A stretch of DNA of 61,046 nt, taken from contig JBPEWY010000017.1 of assembly GCA_052032225.1 (NCBI GenBank), positions 1 to 61,046 on the forward strand. Reading direction: 5' to 3'. The stretch comes from JBPEWY01 sp052032225 (GTDB lineage: Bacteria > Bacteroidota > Bacteroidia > Flavobacteriales > Flavobacteriaceae). The translations under genes and the position numbers were made by a program. The notes beneath the pieces are model-generated. The model worked only from the letters and a program-made list of their open reading frames with translations. It was not told the origin of the DNA and did no database searches. Numbering within the stretch: the stretch's first letter is position 1; each line of letters begins with the position of its first letter. This document shows positions 25,902 through 33,707 of this stretch, piece by piece.

Positions 25902-26432
25902 ATGAAAAAACTAGTAATTATAACGCTATTAATAGTTGGGATTGTTGCTTGTAAAAACGAGCAAAGATACACGCAACAATCTCCGGAAATAGAAACGATA
26001 AAAGCGCTCATTAAAGACTACAACAATAAAGACTATGAGGCTTTTGTAACCCATTATGCAGACACTGCAAAACTGCAATTTAATACAGTTAAATTTGAAA
26101 GCCCGCAAGAAGCTGCAGATTATCATAAAAATGACGACAGTGCTTTTTCTTCTCGAGGTATTTTAGACGAAAACCAAGATTATGAAATGGTAATAACAGA
26201 CGATAATAAAACGTGGGTTAATTTTTGGGGAAGATGGAAAGGTGTCTTGGCAGCTAACAATAAAGAGCTTATTATTCCTGTTCATGTAACTGCACAATTT
26301 GTAGACGGTAAAATTGTTGAAGAATACGGATACTGGGACAATTCTCCTATTGTGTTAGGCTTACAAGAAATTGAAGCCCAACAAAAGGCCAAAGAAATGG
26401 AAATGGATGAGGAAGAAAAAGATACTAATTAG
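25902..26432 (+). CDS. NTF2/SnoaL-like lipoprotein
   Basis: 176-residue predicted lipoprotein (MKKLVIITLLIVGIVAC, lipobox IVAC). The mature domain begins with the helix IETIKALIKDYNNKDYEAFVTHYAD, typical of nuclear-transport-factor-2-like proteins, and later has VTAQFVDGKIVEEYGYWD. The C-terminus is highly charged (EMEMDEEEKD). It is the third gene of the exported cassette and is followed by a good terminator. NTF2-like domains are ligand-binding or catalytic in different members; no ligand is indicated. Confidence 0.75.
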   Translation: MKKLVIITLLIVGIVACKNEQRYTQQSPEIETIKALIKDYNNKDYEAFVTHYADTAKLQFNTVKFESPQEAADYHKNDDSAFSSRGILDENQDYEMVITDDNKTWVNFWGRWKGVLAANNKELIIPVHVTAQFVDGKIVEEYGYWDNSPIVLGLQEIEAQQKAKEMEMDEEEKDTN

Positions 26433-26459
26433 TTAAAAAACTCAACCACATTTTAAAAT

Positions 26460-26492
26460 AAAGCACGGTACTATACATATCGTGCTTTTTTT
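26460..26492 (+). terminator. Terminator of the exported SnoaL/NTF2 cassette
   Basis: Stem AAAGCACG/CGTGCTTT with a 13-base loop, followed by a T tract on the plus strand, 27 bases after the stop at 26432. Confidence 0.85.
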
Positions 26493-26600
26493 GTGTGTTA
26501 AATTTTAAGAATAATTTATAATTTGATACCACTACAAAGTTTTTACTGAAAAAAATAAATAGTTATCTTTCAAAATATTTCAACACTTAGCACCGAGTGC

Positions 26601-27104
26601 ATGTCTTTTGAGCATTTCACAAAAAAAATATTCATATCAGCTAAATTGCAAACAATTTACTGGTGTTGGGCGTGCACAAATGGTTACACCTCTTGGTTTT
26701 TGCAAGAAGCTCAATTTTACAGAAACAATACGGTGCTCCCTCCAGACGAATTAATTCAAGCAGGAGACAATTATTCTTGGAAGTGGCACAACTGGAACCC
26801 TAAAGAGTCTGGAACCGTTTTAGAGGCCAATGGTAAAGACAAAATTGTATTCTCTTTTGCCGGAGACTGCAAAGTAATGGTTACCCTTAAACCCAAAAAC
26901 AATTCAGTTTTAGTTACATTAACCCAATTTGACATTCCGGTAGACGATAAAAGCAAATTAGAAATCTACACGGGCTGTAGCAATGGTTGGACATTCTGGC
27001 TCACCAATCTAAAAGCCTTTTTAGAACACAACATATTATTAAACGAAACTAAAATTAATTTAAGTAATGAGCCCTTAGCGGGGTTTCAATTTGTAAATAT
27101 TTAA
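26601..27104 (+). CDS. SRPBCC/AHSA1-like domain protein
   Basis: 167-residue cytoplasmic protein. The opening KKIFISAKLQTIYWCWACTN, then a Gly/Trp-rich segment (YSWKWHNWNPKESG), a beta-strand pair (VMVTLKPKNNSVLVTLTQFDIP) and the helix TFWLTNLKAFLEH fit the START-like SRPBCC hydrophobic-cavity fold. It has more Trp and Cys than usual. It starts 27 bases before the S9 peptidase gene on the same strand. Ligand and role are unknown. Confidence 0.6.
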   Translation: MSFEHFTKKIFISAKLQTIYWCWACTNGYTSWFLQEAQFYRNNTVLPPDELIQAGDNYSWKWHNWNPKESGTVLEANGKDKIVFSFAGDCKVMVTLKPKNNSVLVTLTQFDIPVDDKSKLEIYTGCSNGWTFWLTNLKAFLEHNILLNETKINLSNEPLAGFQFVNI

Positions 27105-27131
27105 TAAGTACACATCTTTTAAAAAATCATC

Positions 27132-29825
27132 ATGAAGTTTATTTTATTTTTTACAACAGTATTTACAGTTTCTTTTTTTGTACAAGCTCAAGAAGAAAAC
27201 AAAGACCCTTCTAAATGGACTCCAGAAGATATTATCTTCACAGAATCAGCACGAAGCATAAAAATTTCTTCAGACAATAATTTGTTATTATGGTCTAAAC
27301 GCCACGCTATTAAAGAAAAAGACAAGTTTGTATCGCACTTATATTTAACCCGTTTAAACAATAAAGAAAATAACGAGTTTGTTACTACGCAACTCACTTA
27401 TGGCAATGAAAGCAATCACAGTGCTGTATTTGCGCCTGATAATAAAAGTATTTATTTTCTATCATCTAGAGACAAAGGAAATAAACTATGGAAACTTAGT
27501 CTTTACGGTGGTGAAGCTAAAAAGGTAAAAGAATTTAAAAACGGTATTAGTAATCTTCAATTTAAAGACAAAAACACGCTTTTGTTTGTTTCTAATGATG
27601 GTAAAACTCTTTACGAGCAACAATTAGAAGATAAAAAAGATAATGTTAAAGTTATAGAAGATTCGGTACACTGGAAAGCATCTAGAGTGTATGCTTTTAA
27701 CTTAAAAAACAAAACGATAACCAGAATAACAGATAACACTAAACCTATAACAACTTATGTAGTTTCTAAAGATGGTAATTGGTTGTTTTACGGTATGCAA
27801 CGAAGCACCAGTTATGCTTCTGATGCACAAAAAGACCCGTTTTACTACCTTAAAAATTTGGCTACCGGTAAAGAAATTCAAATCATAAAAGATTTAGAGT
27901 TTCCTGTAGGGAGCGTTCAATTTACCAATGACAATGCAGGTTTTTATTTTACCTCAGAATATGCTTCAGACCCCGAATGGAATGGTGCCGGTATTACTGA
28001 GCTGTACTACTACACAATAGCTTCTAACACTTATAAAAAAGTAAACTTACAATGGCCTCTTGGCATTGCAAGAGGCTACCATGTTGCTAACAATAATGTT
28101 GTAGTATCGTTAGCTAATAAAGCCAGATTAGCTGTTGGTTTTTATAAAAAAGATGGTAACTCTTGGCAAAAGCAATCTCTTAATTTAAACGAAAAAAAAC
28201 ATCATACCGTTCCATTAGCAGTATCAAATGATGGTACCAAGATTGTTTACCAATATGCAACAGCCTCTAAACTTCCAAAATTTTATGTTGCTTCTTTAAA
28301 AAACAATAAACTCACTAATGAAGAAGAGTTTATTAAACTAAACCAAAAGCTTCAAAAAAAATCAATTACCAAAAGTGAAGTTATGGTTTGGAAAGGTTAC
28401 AATGATGATGAAGTAACCGGTATTTTATACTATCCTGAAAACTATGATCCTACAAAAAAGTATCCGTTAATGCTCTCTATTCATGGAGGTCCTGCCGGAG
28501 TAGATTTAGATTTTTGGAGCGAACGTTGGAGTACGTATCCTAACATTCTGGCTCAAAAAGGAATGTTTGTTCTTAAACCAAACTACCATGGCTCATCTAA
28601 TCACGGACTTGCATTTGTTGAAAGCATAAAAGGCAATTATTATGAACCCGAGCTGGAAGATATAACTAAAGCTATCAATATATTAGTTAAAGACGGAAAA
28701 GTAGACGCCAATAAATTAGGAGTTATGGGGTGGTCTAACGGAGCCATTTTAACTACCATGTTAACAGTACGCTATCCAGATATGTTTAAAGTAGCGGCTC
28801 CCGGTGCAGGAGATGTAAATTGGACATCTGATTATGGTACCTGCAGATTTGGTGTAAGTTTTGACCAAAGTTATTTTGGTGGAGCACCCTGGGATGATGT
28901 TAACGGGAAATTTTATAACGAAAATTACATTATTAAATCGCCTCTTTTTGAAATAGAAAAGATTAAAACACCAACTATAATTTTTCATGGAAGCGAAGAC
29001 AGAGCTGTACCAAGAGATCAAGGATGGGAATATTACAGAGGATTACAGCAGGTTGGCAAAGCTCCAGTTAGGTTTCTTTGGTTTCCCGGACAACCACACG
29101 GGCTACAAAAAATCACACATCAGCTAAGAAAAATGAACGAAGAGATTAAATGGATTGAAACGTATTTGTTAGAAAAAGACGTTACAGAAAATGTTGCTTT
29201 CAAGAAAAAAAGTCCACTTGCACAACTTATAGAAGTAGATAAAGCAAAAAGTACGCAAGGCCTATTTGGTGTTATGGTTAATGGTAAGTTAATTCCTGAA
29301 ACTGCTTTAACTAAAAAAGATTCTATTGCAATTGGAGTTTTTGAGGTTACTAATGCACAGTTTAAAGCTTTTAACCCAAACCATACATTTATAGCAGGAT
29401 TAGATAACTATCCGGTTACTGTTACTAAAGAGCAGGCTAACGAGTATGTTAAATGGCTCAGTGATTTAACCGGAGAAACTTACAGGCTTCCAACAAAAGA
29501 CGAAGCTAAAAAACTCCATAAAAAAGCACATAAAGTAGCCCCTAAAGAAATCACGCTTAACTATTGGGCAGGTTATGATATTACTAAAGATGAAGTTACT
29601 ATGCTTTTAGAAAAGGTTAAAGAGCTAAAAGCTACATTGTTTAAAAAGGTAGGCAAAAAAAGTCCGGTTACAATTGGCGATGCAAAAGTTTACGATTTAG
29701 GAGGTAATGTTGCCGAATACTATTCAGATGGTATTTACGGGTATAGTGCTTATGACTTTGTTGATAAATTTAACGACGCAATGATAAACAGTAAACATGT
29801 TGGTATTAGAGTAATAAAAGAGTGA
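27132..29825 (+). CDS. Secreted S9 (prolyl oligopeptidase) peptidase fused to an FGE-like domain
   Basis: 897-residue exported protein. A signal peptide (about 1-19) precedes a WD40/PD40-like beta-propeller, then an S9 alpha/beta hydrolase. The catalytic triad is S535 (GWSNG), D623 (GSEDRAVP) and H656 (QPHGLQK). After about residue 690 there is a second domain with hallmarks of formylglycine-generating-enzyme/sulfatase-modifying-like modules: EVTNAQFKAF, ANEYVKWLSDLTGETYRLPT, VYDLGGNVAEYYSDG and a terminal HVGIRVI. Classical S9 peptidases end near residue 700, so this is a genuine fusion in one reading frame. Confidence 0.85.
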   Translation: MKFILFFTTVFTVSFFVQAQEENKDPSKWTPEDIIFTESARSIKISSDNNLLLWSKRHAIKEKDKFVSHLYLTRLNNKENNEFVTTQLTYGNESNHSAVFAPDNKSIYFLSSRDKGNKLWKLSLYGGEAKKVKEFKNGISNLQFKDKNTLLFVSNDGKTLYEQQLEDKKDNVKVIEDSVHWKASRVYAFNLKNKTITRITDNTKPITTYVVSKDGNWLFYGMQRSTSYASDAQKDPFYYLKNLATGKEIQIIKDLEFPVGSVQFTNDNAGFYFTSEYASDPEWNGAGITELYYYTIASNTYKKVNLQWPLGIARGYHVANNNVVVSLANKARLAVGFYKKDGNSWQKQSLNLNEKKHHTVPLAVSNDGTKIVYQYATASKLPKFYVASLKNNKLTNEEEFIKLNQKLQKKSITKSEVMVWKGYNDDEVTGILYYPENYDPTKKYPLMLSIHGGPAGVDLDFWSERWSTYPNILAQKGMFVLKPNYHGSSNHGLAFVESIKGNYYEPELEDITKAINILVKDGKVDANKLGVMGWSNGAILTTMLTVRYPDMFKVAAPGAGDVNWTSDYGTCRFGVSFDQSYFGGAPWDDVNGKFYNENYIIKSPLFEIEKIKTPTIIFHGSEDRAVPRDQGWEYYRGLQQVGKAPVRFLWFPGQPHGLQKITHQLRKMNEEIKWIETYLLEKDVTENVAFKKKSPLAQLIEVDKAKSTQGLFGVMVNGKLIPETALTKKDSIAIGVFEVTNAQFKAFNPNHTFIAGLDNYPVTVTKEQANEYVKWLSDLTGETYRLPTKDEAKKLHKKAHKVAPKEITLNYWAGYDITKDEVTMLLEKVKELKATLFKKVGKKSPVTIGDAKVYDLGGNVAEYYSDGIYGYSAYDFVDKFNDAMINSKHVGIRVIKE

Positions 29826-29854
29826 TTAATTAACGCTACTTATTAAACTATTCA

Positions 29855-29884
29855 AAAATGCTAAGCGTCTTGCTTGGCATTTTG
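29855..29884. terminator. Bidirectional terminator between the S9-FGE and PaaK-like genes
   Basis: About 12-bp stem AAAATGCTAAGC/GCTTGGCATTTT with one G-T pair and a short loop. It overlaps the stop of the leftward PaaK-like gene at 29861 and follows the rightward S9 gene by 30 bases. Confidence 0.55.
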
Positions 29885-31171
29885 CTTATTATACAAATTA
29901 GTAACCTCTCTTCTCTTTCCTGAAGAAAGTATGGGTATTTCTGTTACATACTCTATTTTAATTTGAGCATCTTTACCTAAGTAGCCTTTAAACTCTTTTA
30001 AAAGCGCCTCTTCTCTTTTAATGGCATTTTCGGTATTAAGTCTAATTATATATTCTTTTTTGCCGCTTTGTATTAATTGAAATTGCTTAAAATCTCCGTA
30101 CTTACATAAATGATATGCCAAGTGTGACGATACAACTTGTCCTTGAGTATTATATATAGTGTCTAAAATTCTGCCTTCAATACGTTCTATGTACGGCATT
30201 CCGTTTTCATCTTTATTTAACACTGCTACATCACCTATATCATACCTAATTATGGGCATGGCATAATTAAATAAATCTGTAATAACCACTCTCCCCGGCT
30301 CTCCTAAAGGGGCCGGATTATCATTTGTCATATTTAAAACTTCTATGTAATAACTGGCCAGATTTATATAAAATTTATCGTCTTTCTTAAATTGTTGAGC
30401 CAACATACCATTTTCGTTATTTGAATATCTTGATACTGCCGGGCAATTAAAGTAGTATTCTAATTTTTGTTTTGTATCAGAATCTAATCGTTCAGCAATT
30501 GCTATTATTGATTTTACATTTGTTGGAATTGGGTTGCTACAATTTTTATCTAAATACTTGCATAGAATCCTAAAAGACGACGAATATCCAATTAACCCCG
30601 ATCTTCCTCTAAAGGATATTATTTGTTTTAACAAGGCATTAATATCTGAATCTGATAGTTTATAAACACTATGCGGTTTTATATTTTTAAGCCATTTTGT
30701 TACAGAAAAAAGGCCATCTGTTTTGGGCCATATTTTAATGTAAAATAACCTGTCTCCTACTTTGTACCCAGCTTTTTGAGCCATGTAAAGCGTATCAGCA
30801 TTATTCCTGTAAACTTTGTTTTTATCTTGATATACTTTAAACGGCGCCCCTGTTGAGCCACTTGTACTGGCTATATGTTTTTTTTTGTTGAGGTATTTAT
30901 TAGAACAAAACAAATTAAAATTATCTCTAATTATGTTTTTGTTTACAATAGGAAAATCGGTTAGAGTATTTAAGCTACTATAGTCTTGGTAATAAGAGAC
31001 GGTTTCTTTGGTGTGATTTATTATGGAAGTTATATAATTATCTCTGCGATTTTTAGAAGCTTTATTATTAAAATTATCATTAATTAAAACAATATCATTC
31101 AAATGCTTTTTAATTGGACTTCCTTTAAGCCAATCTGCTCCCCAAAAAAATATACTCCGAAAATTAAACAT
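29861..31171 (-). CDS. PaaK/CapK-like adenylate-forming enzyme, isolated
   Basis: 436 residues of the phenylacetate-CoA ligase-like superfamily. The ATP loop is SGSTGAPFKV, the A5-like segment is RYSNNENGML, A7 is RYDIGD, A8 is RIEGRILD, and a basic C-terminal SSGKRRE resembles the catalytic-Lys hinge motif. The many lysines and absence of a CoA partner nearby point to the CapK/polysaccharide-associated branch. It stands alone between the S9 gene and the nitronate monooxygenase-like gene, separated from the latter by a 155-base AT-rich gap. Substrate unknown. Confidence 0.8.
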   Translation of the reverse strand: MFNFRSIFFWGADWLKGSPIKKHLNDIVLINDNFNNKASKNRRDNYITSIINHTKETVSYYQDYSSLNTLTDFPIVNKNIIRDNFNLFCSNKYLNKKKHIASTSGSTGAPFKVYQDKNKVYRNNADTLYMAQKAGYKVGDRLFYIKIWPKTDGLFSVTKWLKNIKPHSVYKLSDSDINALLKQIISFRGRSGLIGYSSSFRILCKYLDKNCSNPIPTNVKSIIAIAERLDSDTKQKLEYYFNCPAVSRYSNNENGMLAQQFKKDDKFYINLASYYIEVLNMTNDNPAPLGEPGRVVITDLFNYAMPIIRYDIGDVAVLNKDENGMPYIERIEGRILDTIYNTQGQVVSSHLAYHLCKYGDFKQFQLIQSGKKEYIIRLNTENAIKREEALLKEFKGYLGKDAQIKIEYVTEIPILSSGKRREVTNLYNKQNAKQDA

Positions 31172-31326
31172 GTCTGTAAAGTGTGTTTAGTGATAAATGG
31201 GGAACACTATTTAAAAAGCATATTAATCCATAAGCTTTACTAAATATAGAATTAATAGTATTGTTTTGTAAAAAAATACTACAAAAAGGTTAAGTTAATC
31301 GATGTATAATAACCGCTATATGATTC
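31172..31326. other. AT-rich gap upstream of the PaaK-like gene
   Basis: 155 bases with no supported gene. It contains AGTATTGTTTTGTAAAAAAATACT-type weak inverted symmetry near 31258-31281 and no clear TAnnTTTG. It presumably carries the promoter of the PaaK-like gene. Confidence 0.4.
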
Positions 31327-32271
31327 TTAAAAATTTTGCACCTCTTTTTTAGCTTCTTCAAACTCAGAAACAATCTCGTTTATAATTTCTGCTGCAGGTT
31401 TAATGTCATTTATAAGTCCGGCTATTTGTCCAATTTCTAATTCTCCCTCATCTAAATCACCTTCAAACATTCCTCGTTTAGCTCTTGCTCTACCCAACAA
31501 TTCTTTTAACTCATCTACCGTTGGACCTTTTTTGTAAAGCTCTTGTATGTCGTAAAAAAACTTATTCTTTAACAACCTAACCGGCGCTAATTCTTTTAGT
31601 GTAAGTTGTGTATCACCTTCTTTTGCTTCAACAACTTTCTTTTTAAAATTAATATGAGATGAGGCTTCATCACTAGCTACAAATCTGCTACCTATCTGTA
31701 CTCCGTCTGCTCCTAAAACCATAGCAGCCAACATTCCTCTTCCGGTTGCTATTCCTCCGGCAGCAATTAATGGTACATTAATATGCTGTTTTACCATTGG
31801 TATTAAGGTAAACGTAGTAGTTTCCTCTCTTCCGTTATGTCCTCCGGCCTCAAAGCCTTCTGCTACAATTGCATCTACACCGGCCTCTTGGGCTTTTAAA
31901 GCAAACTTAACGCTACTTACAACATGTACTACTGTAACACCACGCTCTTTTAACCAAGAGGTCCATGTTTTTGGGTTACCGGCAGAAGTAAATACAATTT
32001 TTACCCCTTCTTCTACAATAATATTCATAATCTCTTCTATATCAGGGTAAAGCATTGGCACATTTACACCAAAGGGTTTATTAGTTGCTTTTTTGCATTT
32101 TTGAATGTGTTCCCGTAATACTTCCGGGTACATAGAGCCAGCTCCTAACAAACCTAAAGCGCCGGCATTACTGGCAGCAGATGCTAAACGCCAGCCACTT
32201 GCCCAAATCATACCGGCCTGAATAATTGGGTATTTTATACCAAATAATTGTGTTATTTTATTTTCTTTCAT
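31327..32271 (-). CDS. Nitronate monooxygenase / FabK-like flavoprotein
   Basis: 314-residue TIM-barrel FMN enzyme of the 2-nitropropane dioxygenase family. Recognisable segments are YPIIQAGMIWASG, GGHNGREE, the phosphate-binding PLIAAGGIATGRG and GADGVQIGSRFVASDEA. Members act as nitronate monooxygenases or as FabK enoyl-ACP reductases; sequence motifs alone do not decide. It begins 7 bases after mnmA on the same strand, so it is in the mnmA operon. A redundant enoyl-ACP reductase role in flavobacteria is possible but unproven here. Confidence 0.85.
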   Translation of the reverse strand: MKENKITQLFGIKYPIIQAGMIWASGWRLASAASNAGALGLLGAGSMYPEVLREHIQKCKKATNKPFGVNVPMLYPDIEEIMNIIVEEGVKIVFTSAGNPKTWTSWLKERGVTVVHVVSSVKFALKAQEAGVDAIVAEGFEAGGHNGREETTTFTLIPMVKQHINVPLIAAGGIATGRGMLAAMVLGADGVQIGSRFVASDEASSHINFKKKVVEAKEGDTQLTLKELAPVRLLKNKFFYDIQELYKKGPTVDELKELLGRARAKRGMFEGDLDEGELEIGQIAGLINDIKPAAEIINEIVSEFEEAKKEVQNF

Positions 32272-32278
32272 AGTTGTC

Positions 32279-33466
32279 TTACGAAATTACTCCAGAACCT
32301 ATTAACTCATCTTCTATATACCAAGCTACAAACTGACCTTCTGTTATAGCAGATTGTGGTTCTGCAAATGCAACATATAATTTATCTTTTATTTGATGTA
32401 CTTCTGCATCTTGCAAGGGTTGTCTGTATCTAATTCTGGCTTTAACCTTTAAAGATTGTCCGTCATTTAGTTTTAAATCTGGTCTAACCCAATGTTGCTC
32501 ATCTTTATTTACTAGTAAAGCACTTCTAAACAATCCAGGATGATTTTTACCTTGTCCGGCATAAATCACATTTTCTTCAACATCTGTATCTATAACAAAT
32601 AAGGGTTCGGGAGTTCCTCCCACTGCCAAGCCCTTGCGTTGTCCTTTGGTAAAATAATGAGCTCCTTGATGTTTACCAACAGTTTTACCATCGGTTACTT
32701 TGTAAGTATATTTTTTTGATAAATATGCTAACTCTTCTTCTTTAGTATTAAATTCGGGTTTTTCTTGGTTATACATTTCATGACTAGCAGGAATTTCTAC
32801 AATAACTCCCTCTTTTGGTTGAAGCTTTTGCTGTAAAAATTCCGGAAGTCTTACCTTACCAATAAAACATAACCCTTGCGAATCTTTCTTATCGGCTGTT
32901 ATTAAATTATTTGCTGCCGCAATTTCCCTAACTTGAGGTTTTGTGTACTCTCCAATAGGAAACAAGGTTTTGGCAAGCTGGTCTTGTGAAAGCTGACAAA
33001 GAAAATAAGATTGGTCTTTGTTGCCATCTTTTCCGGCTAACAACCTATGCACAGTTTTACCATTCACAGTTATGGTATCTTTTCTGCAATAATGTCCTGT
33101 AGCAACAAAATCTGCACCCAAGTCTAATGCTAGTTTTAAAAAAACATCAAACTTAATTTCTCTGTTACATAATACATCCGGATTGGGCGTTCTTCCTTTT
33201 TCATACTCATTAAACATGTAATCTACAATACGTTCTTTGTATTGCTCGCTTAAATCAACCGTCTGAAAAGGAATTCCTAATTTATCAGCAACAATCATGG
33301 CATCATTACTATCTTCTAACCACGGACACTCATTAGATATGGTTACAGAATCATCATGCCAGTTTTTCATAAAAAGCCCTATCACATCATACCCTTGTTC
33401 TTTTAAAAGGTATGCTGCAACACTAGAATCTACTCCACCAGATAATCCTACTACAACTCTTTTCAT
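32279..33466 (-). CDS. mnmA: tRNA-specific 2-thiouridylase
   Basis: Thiolates U34 of Lys, Glu and Gln tRNAs. 395 residues starting MKRVVVGLSGGVDSS with the PP-loop ATP motif SGGVDSS. The two catalytic cysteines are in VLCNREIKF and GLCFIGK; the DSQGLC block is typical. The ATG at 33466 is used; the longer frame to 33484 begins at a TTG that lies inside the -7 box. Promoter box at 33482-33489. Translated together with the nitronate monooxygenase-like gene downstream. Confidence 0.97.
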   Translation of the reverse strand: MKRVVVGLSGGVDSSVAAYLLKEQGYDVIGLFMKNWHDDSVTISNECPWLEDSNDAMIVADKLGIPFQTVDLSEQYKERIVDYMFNEYEKGRTPNPDVLCNREIKFDVFLKLALDLGADFVATGHYCRKDTITVNGKTVHRLLAGKDGNKDQSYFLCQLSQDQLAKTLFPIGEYTKPQVREIAAANNLITADKKDSQGLCFIGKVRLPEFLQQKLQPKEGVIVEIPASHEMYNQEKPEFNTKEEELAYLSKKYTYKVTDGKTVGKHQGAHYFTKGQRKGLAVGGTPEPLFVIDTDVEENVIYAGQGKNHPGLFRSALLVNKDEQHWVRPDLKLNDGQSLKVKARIRYRQPLQDAEVHQIKDKLYVAFAEPQSAITEGQFVAWYIEDELIGSGVIS

Positions 33467-33481
33467 AACTAAAAATATCTG

Positions 33482-33489
33482 CAAAAGTA
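33482..33489 (-). promoter_or_regulatory. -7 box TACTTTTG for mnmA
   Basis: Exact TAnnTTTG on the minus strand, predicting +1 near 33478 and a 12-nt leader. Confidence 0.6.
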
Positions 33490-33646
33490 TAAAAAATAGT
33501 GCGGTTTAGTGTGCTCTTTGTTAGGTAGCATAAACCTTCAACGAAATCACTTTTTTGTTTATTAATTTTACTGAAAAGTGAAACAAGAAATTATTTATAA
33601 TTCATTATAAACCAATAATATATATGTTAAATTATTATTAATATTC

Positions 33647-33681
33647 TATTTTTGTTTAACTTTTTTATATTTTTGTTAAAC
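33647..33681 (+). promoter_or_regulatory. Tandem 14-base repeat with two -7 boxes before the FAS1 gene
   Basis: TATTTTTGTTTAAC (33647-33660) and TATTTTTGTTAAAC (33668-33681) differ by one base and are 21 bp (two helical turns) apart. Each begins with an exact TAnnTTTG box. They could be tandem promoters or a direct-repeat operator for the fasciclin lipoprotein starting at 33708. Confidence 0.5.
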
Positions 33682-33707
33682 AATTTGAATAAACAAATTC
33701 TACTACT

